Below, in pieces: positions 21,568-34,673 of a stretch of DNA of 64,000 nt. Source of the DNA: Ceratobasidium sp. AG-K (taxonomy: Eukaryota; Basidiomycota; Agaricomycetes; Cantharellales; Ceratobasidiaceae). The stretch spans positions 992,001 to 1,056,000 of the forward strand of contig JAWNGF010000004.1 of assembly GCA_037039685.1 (NCBI GenBank), written 5' to 3'. Position 1 is the stretch's first letter, and each line of letters opens with the position of its first letter. The notes under the pieces were generated by a model that did no database searches, was not told the DNA's origin, and was given only the letters and a program-made list of their open reading frames with translations. The translations under genes were made by a program, and so were the position numbers.

Positions 21568-24073
21568 ATGGGGGTCCACGGCTTGACCACGTTCCTTCGA
21601 GAAAATCGACGTGCTTTAAGCAAATCGGAAACATTTTCAAGCGCATCGGGATCTGACAGGGATTCGTATACTCCACTTGTGGTAGATGGTTGGTCGTAAG
21701 CCTTTTGGTCTTTAGCCACCCGATGTAGAGCGGCACTCATCCCATGCTCAGGCTAATTTACGCGCTTTATACTGATTCGGGGCTTTCTTGGGTTTACGGG
21801 GGCGAGTATGAGGCCTTTGCCAAGTACGTGCGGGATATTTCAAAGGCTTGGCTCGAGGTCGGATTGGAACCATACTTTGTCTTTGACGGTACGTAAATGT
21901 TGCGTAGTATGCTTACATTGACTTACTCTTTGGCGAAAGGTCCGACGCCGCTAGCAAAGATCCCAACAACTCTCAAACGCCTCGTCGACACCAACATTCA
22001 CAATGCCAATATCTTCTTTCGAACCTCTGCTGCCGCCCGTTCCACCCCGAGCTTCCTTGCCTCGACTCGTATCATACCCCCTCTTCTGCTTGAAACATGT
22101 CTCGACGCACTGGAGGAACTTCGATCCTCCAAGTCCAGGGTGCACATCCTAATGGCAGATGGCGAAGCCGATCCATTTTGTGTCTCTCTTGCAGGCGCGC
22201 TTGGTGGAGGGCTTGTTGTCGGGCTGGACTCGGACTTTGCCGTTTTATCTGCGGAGGGGTATGGAGGATATATCCCTCTCGATGAAATGGTCTGGCAATC
22301 ATCTCCGACCGCGGACGAGCCTTCTTCCAACCAGGCCGCTGAAGACGACGACGGATTCACAGCTGTTGTCGCCAAACCCCGCGCGAAACGCAAGTCGAGT
22401 GGGCTCATTCCTCCCTCTGGCGTCGACTTGAGCCTGAACGTGACAGTGTACCATCCGCGAACTCTTGCCGAACACCTCCGCCTCCCACCTGCACTATTAC
22501 CCCTGTTCAGCGCGCTCGTAGGAAACGACTTTTCGAATCCTCAAAACACTAAAAAGTTCTTTGAGAATCGTTCTACGCATGCTGAAAGGATTTGGAAAGT
22601 CGCCCGATCTGTCGTAGCCGCAACCAAGAAATCCCAGTCTGGAGCCCAATCTCCCAGCCAAGGGAGAGGAGACGCAGTTCTGGACGTAATTCACTCGGCC
22701 GTGTCACAGTTGCTCGTACGCCCCGACTTGATCGGGAGTGGGGAAGTCGATAAGATTGTGGACGAGACTATCATAGCGGCGCTGGAGTCCACCATCCCAG
22801 CACTTCAGATGTCTTATTCCCCCAAGGACGTGTGCCCGCTCCACCCAGAGGACGAATGCCCGCTCGTTGCTTCGCTCGGTGAGAATGGCATCGAGCTCGT
22901 GAAGACGTACCGAGCTGGACGCATTCACGTACGGGTACTCGGCGCGGCGACCACCGGCATCGTCCTCCCCAAACAGTTCCTCGAAGATCCAGATCAAAAG
23001 GCGTGCACTGGGGTTACAAACAACATCTGGACCTGGATCTGGGCCATTCTTGGCGCGGGCGGGCATGTCTCTGCCTCTCCAACCGAAGGCAACACTACCG
23101 CGGGGGACGACGGAACCGAAACTGAGTCGAGGGCCGAAGATGATTCGGAGCTGATTAGCGTTGTGGACGACTTTACGGCGACAGAGCCATCGGTGTGTTC
23201 AGAAGATCTGGCGTCCGAGCTGAAGGAGCGACTCAAGGGCTTGGCTGGGAGCTGGGAAGAGGTCACCGAGGGCGTCAAGTCAGACAAGGTCCAGGGCAAG
23301 TCGCTCGCACAGTACGTCCGCAGAGGCTTGAAGCTCGTTCCCGAACCCGTTACGCTCCAGTCCGTGTCCGATCTCTCGGCCAGTCAGTTCCCGGATAATG
23401 GTGCACAATATTGGACTCGGCGCGATCGGATACTCGCGTTTTTGGAAGGAACCAAGAGCAATACCCAGGCATTGCAGGACGCGTTCAAGACATCGTCGAT
23501 CGACTTGGGTGTACTTCTCTGGGTTTGCGTCCTTCGATGTGTTGTCCAGTCGTCTGCAGAGGGTGCAAACGGCGGGAGCGGGAGCCCAGCAGTGGTAGGC
23601 AAGTGGAAGAAGAACGAGGCTAGAGCACTCCTTGCTGCCTTGGTCAACTCGGACCCAAGCACGAGCTCGGATGTTGCCCCTCCGCTGGATACGCGCACCA
23701 TCCAGCGTATCGCCCAAGTGTTGTATGCGTTTGATGCAGGCGCTCGATTGGCGGAGGTGGTATACTTGTTTGAGAGGGGTCAAGATGGAGCGGAGAAGCC
23801 GGATGGAAGGGTGTGATTGGGCGAGCGGTTCGGTTGTTTAGCGGGCGAGCTGTGCACGCTGCCGCCGCTTCTTCTACTCTGCTTGAGGTGGACGACCATC
23901 TTTGGGAATTGGCGTGCGATGGGTTGGAGGAGGATGTTTGGGCGCATGAGCCTCGGGCTGAGAAGGTCAAGGCAAAAGCAAAGAAGAAGAGCAAGGCCAA
24001 GACGGATGGGAACGGAAACGGGGCTGGGAGAGGCCATGGATTTAACTTGCTTGCATCTTTGGGGACGGAATGA
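21568..24073 (+). CDS. XPG/FEN-type nuclease, Asteroid (ASTE1)-like
   Basis: Structure-specific nuclease family; the Asteroid branch is little studied. Start MGVHGLTTFLRENRRALSKS has the canonical N-terminal FEN motif. Exon 1 ends in VVDGWS and joins LIYALYTDSGLSWVYGGEYE and YFVFDG, the XPG N domain with its metal-binding Asp. Exon 3 (21951-23800) is a very long open frame with the XPG I motifs MADGEADPFCVSLAGALGGG (E-A-D) and VGLDSDFAVLSAEGYGGYIP (D-x-D). The remainder is the divergent Asteroid C-terminal half. The last part needs a short intron near 23770-23840 to reach STLLEVDDHLWELACDGLEE and the Lys-rich KAKAKKKSKAK tail ending at 24073; that junction is uncertain, and otherwise the protein stops at 23816. 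Catalytic acids look intact. About 750-780 aa. Confidence 0.8.
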
Positions 24074-24347
24074 TTTACAGTCGCGTGAATGTAATATAAA
24101 TACCTTGTATAGTTGAACGCGAGATGTACCATATATGCAAACTATTTCAACTTCAAGCGGGAGAAAGCAACTGAAATCATTTCACAGACGTTCTTTTAAC
24201 CAAATACACACAGACATCAATTACAATTACTATGTGCACACCAGCCAGGCTGGGGTATAGCCCTCACATCTATAATACGGCCAAGTCCATCATCGTACAC
24301 GTCCCTCCACGTCATTCCTCTTCTCACGTAAGCCTCCCAGCGCTTAT

Positions 24348-25120
24348 TTATTCTGCAAAGAAAGGTGACGTCAGCACCGGTATGGGCGAGGGGCAGTGAC
24401 GCGGTATGGACTTGCCTGAGATGAGAGCGAGGATCATGCTATGTACGATTCGAGAAGGAGCGACGAGTTAACAAGTTAGTGATGAAACGGTCAAGGGACA
24501 CGTGGAGGAACAAGCGACGCACCGGTAGAGATAGTAGAAGAACGAGAGAAGGTAGAACCCAAGTTTGATAAAGGACTCTTTTTTATGTTGCGAAAGTGTA
24601 CGGAAGATTTCTGTCGCGTCGTAAGTGTGATTATTTTGCCTCACTCTGAAAAGACACGCGGTGGTTAGTAAATGCGGTTACGTGGATGTGTGGCTGCTGA
24701 TGTGGACCGAAACGTACTTGTTTACGTTGAATGCAACGAGCGGGAGGTTGAGGATTAGTGCAATCCATTGGAAGGAGAGAAGGAAGAGGAGAGTGAGGAA
24801 GGCGTGTGCACCCATTTCAGGAAGGACAAACTGAACAGAAAGTGCTTAGTTCCTGGTGGCGATGTTGGGAAAATAGTACGTACGACATTGAGCTTGTTGC
24901 AAAGGTCAATGGGGTTGATGTAGTCGCACTCGAGATCAGAGAACATGATAATCTACGCCAAATTTAGTGTGAATTTTGACAGGCGAGACTCGAACGTACG
25001 AAGAAGACCATCGTAAAGAGCAGACCGGCGGCCATGAGCACCGCAAACAAAAAGAGCCATCCTGCGACAGCGTTAGCACACGAACGAGGTTTGGGTATGC
25101 GACTTGCCTGCGCCAATCAT
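24348..25120 (-). CDS. ERV14: Cornichon / Erv14 ER export cargo receptor
   Basis: COPII cargo receptor that carries membrane proteins out of the ER (family knowledge). Exons give [45 protein letters not shown], then [20 protein letters not shown] and [19 protein letters not shown], then the [20 protein letters not shown] block, [15 protein letters not shown] and [26 protein letters not shown] is the diagnostic cornichon signature. Three membrane segments, about 138 aa. Two introns appear to use GC rather than GT donors (GCAAGT at 25107 and 24415). The second is a multiple of three long, so retaining it would still reach the same stop with a 21-residue longer tail. Confidence 0.92.
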
Positions 25121-25232
25121 GGTGGTTGTGGTGAAGATGAAAGTGTGGGATCAGCTCACGTGGTGCTTAGTCACACGACATCAAATTAAAAAATAATATT
25201 GTGGGGATCGCTGTCTCTGCCATCTTCCACCA

Positions 25233-28200
25233 ATGCTGCTCCGACTCAGACGACTCCCAAAAGGCGGCCCTCGGCGCTACTCTGCTGTTGCGACAGCCAA
25301 GGCAGCGACGGTCCCTCACATCGAGGTTCAACGCCATGTTCCTCAGTCGCTCCACTCCAATATCCCAATCTGCAGCGAATGGAGGACCTTAGGCACCAGC
25401 CACTGACACTATTGCCCACTCCATTGCCAGAAGACATGCCTCAAAACGAAACCTACTTCCCCAGCTCGAAAAAACAACAGTTTTTGGCGGTTATCGCTGC
25501 TTGCCTGAAGGATTTGTACGATGTTCCTCGCGCCGAGGAAATCTTCCAGCGATTACGGAAGGATGCGAGGACCGGCGCCAGTGTGCTTACTATAGACACC
25601 TATAACGCAATTATGCTCGCATTCGCCCAGCTTCAGCAGAGAATTCTGTGCTTCATTACCAGGTCCAGCGACAGTGGGCGACAAACTCTGGAATCTCTGG
25701 GACGTAGTCGAGCGCGAAGAGGATCGTGTAGCAATCAATGCCACTTCTGTGGCCATTGCTCTCCTCGCCCATGTTAGGCAAGTACCAGAGGAATCCCAGA
25801 AGATTTCGCTCATACTGTTAACCAGAGCTCCCAACGACGAAGTCGATCGTCCATCCCCAGTCCGGCTTCTCGAGATTATCCTTGATAAAAGGCTCTCCGT
25901 GCTTGACGTCTCGCCTCTCCTGTCTTGGCCTCCAAGCCGGACCATGAGGCCGTTTATCACCTCCTGCATAGTGCTGCATCGGAGAGTGGTCACCATGACA
26001 TAATCGAACTTCTGAGCAGAGGGGACCAATACAACCCCTACATCGGACTGCAATCGCATCGGACAAACATTGAGGTGCCAGAGGTGAAACCCGTGAAAGT
26101 TACCTCCAAGGTGAGTCGAATCGACCTCGTCGCAGTACGCATTTATTGACTGTTTGTGGTGTTAGCCTCTACCGGATGGAACCGTGACAACCGATGTACC
26201 ATACAACCTCATGTCCCTCAAAACCAATCTTGACGCGGTCGCGCAAGCACCAAATTCATCACTCATGTCACGACAAATTGCGCTCGAGACGTCGGCGTAC
26301 GATACAACCATTGAAAGGATCAAGCATGAGATGGAGAAGCTCGAGAAGCTCGAGTTGGGTGGTGAGTCTTGAATCCCATTCGCGATTAGTGCAAGCCGAT
26401 AAACTTTTGATACGTAGCTCAATCGAAACTAAAGGACGCCTCACTCCAGCAATGGATGTACAGGTGGCTTCAAGCAACCGAGGCCAAGCTTGTTACAGAC
26501 ATTGAAGAGTGGGATGTGATGGAGCGCACCGGCAGGCAATCACTTAGTACGTCCCTTACCGCCTCTCCTATCCTTATTTCCGGTTCTGACATCCGTTTTA
26601 GACAATCCGCTCGATGCCCCCATTACACCCTTCCTCCGACTTCTCAGCCCGTCAAAACTCGCAATCATCACTATTCTTGAGCTTATGCGCTTGCACGGAA
26701 CCGGCGGTGTCGCAGAAGGAATGAAGACCAGTAGAGCGCTGATCGGTGTCGGCAAGGCAGTGGAAGCCGAGTGCGTAGCCGAGTGGGGCAAGAAACAACG
26801 TCGTTCGGCGAGCCTGGAAGGCGTGAACATCACTCCTCGGCACGTTAGTAAGAAAGTAGGGAGGAAGAAGAAAGCAGTGGAAGGCGAGGATTCTAACCAG
26901 GTCGGCAACGATGAGTCCTCGTGGAGGCCCAAGTTGAGCTTGGCCACTCCACGAACCCGTATTTCGACGGAGGTTGAGGTTACACCTTTGGAATTCGATT
27001 CCTCGGCGCAATCAGAGCTCGGGGAACTCCAGGATCTCTCGTCCAGTATGCCTCAATGGACCCAGATTGTCCGTGCTCGAGTAGGAAGTGTACTTGTCGA
27101 TACTTTGATGGCGAGCGCAACCGTAACGAGGACCGGGAGAGACGAGGATGGTAACCCAATGTACGTCGCTTGCCTCCCCCCTCATATGCACGTTAACTGA
27201 TCTTCAATAGTTCGGAGGAGCAGCCCGCATTTACGCACAGTTATGAATACATCCGTGGCAAGAAACTCGGCGTGATCAAATTGAACAGCGTCGTCGGCGA
27301 ACGAATGGCACGCGACTCGATCAGGGATACGCTGCACCCCAGGCATTTGCCAATGCTCGTGAAGCCTCAGCCATGGGAGGACCATAACAAGGGTGGCTAT
27401 CTCAGTCTACGGTGTACGTCGCCCCTCAGTAACTCTACCCTTGAATGCCGTTACTAACACTGCTTGCGTATAGCGTCTGTGATGCGGGTCAAGGATTCGA
27501 TGGAGCAATTGTCGTACCTCAAACATGCATCTGCGGCCGGGCATGTGGACTTGGTATTTGAATGCTTGGACGCACTGGGGGAGACCCCTTGGAGAATCAA
27601 CGACAAAATTTTGAAGGTCGTGCTGGAGGTCTGGAATCGAGGCAAGGGGATGGCTGGAATCCCACCCGCGCAGTAAGTGTTATCATGCGGCTGCTCGGCT
27701 CGAACTAACTTGGCGGATAGGATCGATGCTGAGGAACCACCCAAGCCAGAGAACTTTGACACTGATCCGCGGGCACGGGCGACCTATCTGACACGTATGA
27801 AGGAGGTCCTTACCGAAAGGCGAAACAACCATGGAGAACGGTGTCATGTAAATTACAAGCTCGAGGTAGCTAGAGCAGTAAGTCGCCCCCGGTTATCTTC
27901 ACAGCATACGTTTAACCCATGATTGTAGTTTGTCAACGACGAGTTTTTCATGCCTCACAACGTCGACTTCCGAGGACGTGCCTACCCCATTCCACCGCAT
28001 TTGAACCATATCGGAGACGATCTGTCTCGCGGGCTTTTGCTATTTGCTGAACGTAGGCCGCTGGGCGAGTCGGGTCTGCGTTGGCTCAAGATTCACCTCT
28101 CCAATGTGTTTGGCTACGACAAGGCAAGCTTTGACGAACGAGAGAAGTTCGTGGAGGACCACATAGAGGACGTCATGGATAGCGCCAATAACCCCTTGGA

Positions 28201-29905
28201 CGTAAGCGCAAACTCCTCTCCCTTCACCAGGAATAGGTCAAGCTGATAGAGTTGTGCAGGGTAATCAATGGTGGCTCAAGGCGGATGACCCATGGCAGTG
28301 TCTCGCAACATGCATGGAGCTAACTGCAGCACTTAGCTCAAACATCGCACCAGAATTATACGAATCTAATCTTCCCGTGCACCAAGACGGCACGTGCAAC
28401 GGGCTACAGCACTATGCGGCACTTGGCGGCGATGCTGTAGGAGCGCAGCACGTCAACTTGCAGGAGGGAGAACGGCCTGCAGATGTGTATTCCCACGTTG
28501 CGCGAATGGTGGAAGCGGTTGTAGAGAAGGATGCACGGGAAGGAGACGAGTCGGCCAAGGTTATACAAGGCAAGATCACGAGAAAAGTCGTCAAGCAGAC
28601 TGTGAGTTAACGGTCGGACTTCCTGTCCAAAGCTGGGTTCTAACACGGAACGTAGGTCATGACAACGGTGTATGGTGTTACCTTTATCGGTGCCCGAGAA
28701 CAGATCGAGAAGCAGCTCCGAGACACTGTTGGTATTCCGCGCGAGGAATCCTGGCACGTTGCCGCATACCTTGCCAAGCAGGTGAGTGTTACATTACGAC
28801 CGTGGTTTTCGGCCCGGTGCTTATATGCGATTAGGTATTGGGATGTATTGGTGACCTCTTCAGCGGTGCATCTCAGATCCAACACTGGTTGAGTTCGTCC
28901 GCTCGACTCATCTCAAAGTCGATTCCTCCCGACCGCATTGGAAGCATTACGGGGCCGAAGGATGCAGCTCGCGAGCGTATGACCTCTGTCATTTGGACAA
29001 CAGCCTTGGGATTGCCCATCGTCCAGCCTTATCGAAAGGCCAAAAAGAAGCAAATCATGACCGCCCTCCAGACTGTCTTCATTTCGGACCCAAACCTGCC
29101 AACTGTAGTGGACCCAGTCAAGCAGTCGGCCGCGTTCCCGCCCAACTTTGTGCACAGTCTGGATGCAACGCACATGATGTTGACTGCGCTCGAATGCCGG
29201 GTGAGTGGGTTGGTCAATTTATCTAATCGACACTATTAACTGTTTAAATATTAGACTGCTTCAATCACATTCGCTTCGGTGCACGATTCATACTGGACTC
29301 ACGCATCGACGGTCAAAGACATGTCCGCTATAATTCGCGACACTTTCATTGCACTCCACAGCTCCGACATCCTCAAAAAACTGCGCGAAGAATTCATAGA
29401 CCGCTACGCCGGGTACCGCGTCCCACTGTCGACTCTCACAGATCGAGAACTCTGTACCGTGTTGAAGACCCTCGCTCGTCCCGGGCACCAAGCGCCGGCT
29501 GAACTACTGAGCCTGATCGTTGCACTCGTGAAACGATCGTCCTCCCGATACGCCAAGGAAGAGGCGACTAAACAAGCACTGATCGCCGCAAGGGAGAAGC
29601 TGAGCCAGGCCGACCTCGAAGCGGCGGCACAATCCGTTGAGGACGCTGCAGTGCCGGAACCAGAGGAGCCAGCGCCGAACGAGGACGTACCGGTGGAAGA
29701 CGAGTCGGTAGAAGAACTGGTCGACGATATTGATGAGGAACCTAAGAAGAAGCGAAAATCAGCAACGAGAAAACCACGAGTTGTCCCATCAAAACTCAGC
29801 CCAGAGCTGCAGTACATTGATCTCACGACCATCCTCCCCTATCTCCCAGAAAAGGGTACATTTGATGTTACAAAGATCAAACAGTCCCAATACTTCTTTT
29901 CATAG
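25233..29905 (+). CDS. RPO41: Mitochondrial DNA-directed RNA polymerase (Rpo41, T7-type)
   Basis: Single-subunit polymerase that transcribes mitochondrial [23 protein letters not shown] is an Arg-rich mitochondrial presequence; it joins [10 protein letters not shown] after a 50-nt intron (25326-25375). The N-terminal extension carries PPR-like helices ([13 protein letters not shown]). The polymerase core has [20 protein letters not shown], motif [21 protein letters not shown] (catalytic Asp), motif [20 protein letters not shown] (split by an intron near 28605-28655) and motif [12 protein letters not shown] (second Asp). The C terminus [14 protein letters not shown] matches the family. Odd: two frame breaks near 25640 and 25920 cannot be spliced out, although the gene is essential in fungi; they are most simply sequence errors. 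Confidence 0.93.
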
Positions 29906-30448
29906 ATGTTTCTCCCTCATGGAATACGCGTTGTATATCTGGAAAATCTGTACATTTGGCCTGTACTTGCAATCGCTCTTGTTTTCGTATCTCTATTTAC
30001 TCATCACTGCATGTATGCACCACTCAACTTCAATTCATGACTGAACCTCTCACCCGAGTATATATACCTTCCAAAATAATTGGCTTATTGATCGATTCAA
30101 GCACGCTACTTGGCCTGGAGGCTGAAACGCGCCCAAGCTGCTTGCTGAATTTCTTGTACGCGAAAATATCCATAATCCATTAAGGGTGATTGGGCTGCAC
30201 ATGCATAACTGTGCACGAGTGCAGTGGGTATACTCTCCCAGAGTATGTAATTCATAGCAGCGTTGTATCCTTCGTGTGGTACAATTGGTTACAGCAATAA
30301 ATATAAACTCTATTCCATATACTATAGTAACCCCCAAAACATTGCACACACCCGACATGATATTCTATTTTGATCGCTTGATTATAGCTCCGAAAAATCC
30401 ATTATCAAGCGAGTCTGCGTAAGTAACCAACCAACCCTCTACTCGTAC
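29906..30448. other. Convergent intergenic region
   Basis: About 540 bp between the 3' ends of RPO41 and the permease. No gene or strong hairpin terminator was seen, only AT-rich stretches that could carry poly(A) signals. Confidence 0.45.
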
Positions 30449-33262
30449 TCAGCACAAGCATACGAAAAGCCGCTGACGGCGTGAAGATCTTCGGCCACTC
30501 GATGTGCGAGAGACAGATGTCTCAAGGCTTTCGTCGTGCTCCTTGGCAATCTCCTCGAATTCAGAGAGGTCCACCTTGCCTGCTGGATGGTACAATTGCC
30601 AGGAGCGAGACCAAAGTTTCCATACCGCATATACCGCTTAGATATGACATCAGCATCTAGTGAGGCACTTGTAAGCTGTAAACCAAACACGCACCTAAGA
30701 ATACAAAGATGTTGATGTAGTTGCTTAGGAAATCGGCAACCGAAAAGTTGTCTCTTAAGAAGACCCTGAAACCTGGGACCCAACAAATTCTCACAAATTA
30801 ATATCAGTGGCGATAAACAGCTCATCGACTTACCACTAAAAAATGTGATCAAGACCACCATTATCAGTGCGAACCAGGCCGTGTACGGCTGCAGCGGCGA
30901 CTTGTATGGCAACTCTGTTCACAAAAACGGTCGGCCATTAGCAAATCAAATGTGTCTGCATTTCAGAAACTCACCATCGCGAGAATACCCTTGAGTCTTC
31001 ATGGCAGTATAAAACCGTAGGTATCCCACGCATAGTATGATCCAGCTGACGAGTCCCGCAACGGCAGATAGGTTAATTAACCACAGAAGGACGTTCATCG
31101 ATTTCTCGGTGACGCTCAGATAACCGAGTGCGCCGAAAACGGAGGAGCATAACACAGCAACCCAAGGATTACTAGTATTATGGCGGCGCAATTTTAGGTT
31201 AGTCGCCGTAGGGTGAAGCTGGATGAACATACCCAACGCGGTTGGTCCGTGAGAATATCGCCGGCGCATTACCATCTTCAGCCAATCCAATAAGAGCACG
31301 CGAAGCGATAAATATACATGAGACACCCTGCCACGCTTGATTAATAAGCAACAAGGAGCGTGAATCTAATTATACTCACCGAGCTGAACGCCGAACTCAG
31401 CACCACAGCGTTGACAACGTCCGGCAAACGCGTATTCTTGCCCGGTTCATGGCAATGACAAATGGGCTTTGGGCAGCGGTGCCATCCCCGCTGAGAAGCA
31501 GTGGCTCGGTCGAGGGAAGCAAAAGCCCGATCATGAATACGGATGAGACGTAGAACAAGACCACGCGCGAAAACGTCTTATTTACAGCTTTGGGGATCGC
31601 AGTACGCGGGCTCTTGGTCTCGCATCCGGCAATAGCCACCACTTGGATGTTTCCATAGGCTATATGCACGGCACTGTAAGTTTGGGGCAAAACCAGTGGG
31701 TTCTAGCACTTGCCAAACGCAGCATTAATCAAAGTAGACCATACGGCGAGGAATCGCCCCCAGCTTCCTCCAATAGTGTGATCGGCGTTCACCGAAAGCT
31801 ATCGGCGGGCGTACTTTCAGCTCGGTCTGCTCGGCTTGAAACACCAACAACAAGACTTACCTGCCTGAATGGACCAGGATCTCTCCAGTACCTGCAGCAA
31901 ACGATTAAGTGTCTGAGGGGAACACTGTTTATAACTAAATCACCTAAATCCTATAGTCTCGTGCGTCGGCCCACCTCCTGAGGTAATGACAAGTCCGACA
32001 AGAAGTAGCATCACAATCAAGGTGATCTATGCAGGAAAAACGTATTAGCGTGGCCTAGACCATTACATTAACCTAAGTCTTACCTTGAGTAATGCAAATC
32101 CGAACTCAACCTGTTAACCCGCTTTAGAGGGCCAATCGGACATGCATACAGAGAACTCACCTCGCCATAATATCTGACAGGGCCGAGGTTGATCAACACC
32201 ATGGGTATCCAAAATACCGTGACCACTTTACGAAAAATTAGCACCTGAAAGACCCAGTTTACACCAATTTTGTGAACTTACAAATTGCCATATGCACTTG
32301 CGGAGCCCAATAAGAAACTATAACACGTCCGCCCTGGTAAGCCAACCATATTTACTCGGAATAGCATCCCCCGCTCACCTAGTATACAAGTCGCCACGAG
32401 CTCCACCACAGCCGTTATCGCCATGGAATACCAGAAATTCCATCCTGTAACCGCTCCCAGGACTATCAGATCGTTAGTATACGATTGCTCCATTTGATCA
32501 AATACAATACGTAAATACCTGGATCGATGAACTATTTGTCGGGCGCTCGATCAACTTGACTCGCCATGTGTATTTGAACACACGTACCTTGGTAGTATGT
32601 CGTACAAAGCCCCCGGATACGGGGGAACTAGGAACTTGGTAAGTAAAAACAGCGCATATACGGTGACTCAAATCTACTGACAAGGCGGACATCTCGGAAG
32701 CAGTGTACGCAACTGATAGAACAGCATTCATTCAGGGTCAGGCAGCATGGTGCTATTGTCGACTTACCGGCTGCAGTCACAAGGCCCATCTATAGGCGGT
32801 TGATAAGTGAGGCTGTATGATATGCGTGGCCTGTGCTTACAATCGAATATCCCAAGAAGGCTCCAAGTGGGCCGGCCTCTGCAAGTGCTTTCCCAGAAGA
32901 GAGGAATAAACCAGTCCCTGCATAAATTTTCCTTCGCCGTGAGGACACGGTCCCACATGGGTGTCGTACGCATACTCACCGATAGTTCCAGCCAGCGCAA
33001 ACCTTGCCAAAAGGCCCAGTGTCAGTCTCGACTTGACCAGCTGTTTAATTTGGGACTCACATATGAATGTGTCTTTGCTTCAACCCCCGTCGGACGTCCG
33101 CAATCCGTTTTGGGTCAGCCTCCCAGGGAACGTCATTCGAGTGGATCGAATCCCGCTCCACATCCTTTTCGAGCCGTTTCGCGTCGATACGGGTGTCTGA
33201 TCCAAGCCAGTATTGGAGCCCGCGACGGGAGACTGTGTAGATAATTCCTCGATAATCGGCAT
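30449..33262 (-). CDS. Amino-acid permease, YAT/AAT family (12 TM)
   Basis: Proton-coupled amino-acid importer of the plasma membrane by family; substrate not predictable. The N-terminal tail leads into RRGLKQRHIHM, the YAT entry motif, then FALAGTIG|TGLFLSSGKALAEAGPLGAF. Next come MGLVTAAVAYTASEMSA, SPVSGGFVRHTTK|FIDP|VLG, WNFWYSMAITAVVELVAT, YWAPQVHMAI, FWIPMVLINLGPVRYYGE, AIAGCETKSPRTAIPKAVNK, NPWVAVLCSSVFGALGYLSV, INLSAVAGLVSWIILCVGYL and PYKSPLQPYTAWFALIMVVL, ending in KLWSRSWQLYHPAGKVDLSE and a basic tail. About 14 introns, including a 13-nt microexon at 32519-32531. Frame breaks not explained by splicing lie near 33210 (hydrophilic N tail) and 31430. Otherwise complete. Confidence 0.88.
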
Positions 33263-34673
33263 ATCACCTCGGTTTACAGTAAGATTTGAAGTTGCTTTGG
33301 GTTGAGCAGTAGACCTGTCTCAGATCGCGGTTTATACCTGGCGATATTTGAGTGTTGCAGTTAGCTATCTATTCACGTAGACTGATTATCTAACTCGCAC
33401 ATACCTCGGTGAAGATTCAAGTATAAGGACTATCGGCAACTATCCCCTCCTACTGAATGGTCGACTTAGAGATGTAAAAAGGAGGAACAGGTGGGAGATT
33501 CGAATCTCACAAACGAGAGATCAACTTCGTGTGAACGTTGGCTATTTGAGCAGAAACTGCCTAGGTTTGATCGCATGCCCTGTAGTAATGATGGATATAA
33601 GTCGGGGCTGACAGGCTCAGAAGTCGATTTGCGTGGCAAGCTTCGAAGGGATTCCGGCGTCTGCAGTAGGGTTCGGGGACCACATACATAAGCTTCTTGG
33701 CCGAGCGACAATAAGTCTGTTGAAAAAACTGCCGACGACCGGCAAAACCAGTCGCCGTTGGAGTGTGATTTTGATCCTCACTCATAATGTTGGGATAGCT
33801 ATAATAGTGGAATGTGTTGGTGTCTGTAGGGTACGGTGGCAAAAAGGGGTTGTCCATGAGACGATTAGGCGCCGCTCCGCCTATCTCCTTGGTTGCAGGT
33901 GATAAAGCGAGATGCAAAGATCTCAGCGTGGCGTGGTGCAGACGCTGAAAACTCGCGATCTCATGCTTCTTGTTGTAATTATAGAAGGGAGGACACACAC
34001 GGCGATGGCCACGGCTTATAGCACGTATTAGTCTTCCATCCATCCAGGTACCGGTGGCAAAGATCCATGTAGCGTGCTAGTTATAGTTCGCTCGCAATAA
34101 TCGGCATTCCGAAATAATTAGAGTAGGCCAAGTGGGCGAGGCTGTACGCCGTAAAATTTTTTTGCGCGGGTGTAGTGTTCAGCCAAGATGACGCAGCATG
34201 CGGATTCTGCATGGTGCTTAAATGGTGTTCGCGGCACGCCACCTAGATCATCCAGATATGACGAAGGTAGCCCGAGTCGGACAAACATGGAAGGAATTCT
34301 TGTTCAGCCTCGAACCCAAGGCACACGGGCTCGGAAAGGCCTACCGCTGACGTCATCGATCAGGAACGCCACGTGAGGAACGATTTCAACGGGCTGACGC
34401 TGACGTTGAAGAAATTACATTTCTTTATCTCTTGGTTCAGGTTTATCTTTGTTGTTTCGCGGCGAGGAAGATACGGTGCACTAGGAAAACTAATCTCAAG
34501 CGAGCGTTCCTGAGAGCAAATTCGTCTGGTTCGCTTGCTTATCATTGATATGCCCAAACGAATGTTGTCGCCAAGGGGTGTCGGTCCAATGATAGGCGAA
34601 ATCCGATCCGGTGACTCTTATACCCTCAATCCACTCGCTTAGGCGGTGCCCTTTCTTCTCCCCACCCTCTTCC
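33263..34673. promoter_or_regulatory. Divergent intergenic region between two permeases
   Basis: 1.4 kb separating the minus-strand YAT permease from the plus-strand permease. It holds both promoters. The last 60 bp before 34674 are similar to the sequence before the permease relic at about 42300, so the tandem duplication includes the promoter. No convincing gene inside. Confidence 0.45.

Noticed and set aside
33485..33520. tRNA-like T arm (GAGATTCGAATCTC)
   Set aside because: A palindromic stem with a TTCGAAT loop is present, but no acceptor stem, D arm or A box is found at the right distance.
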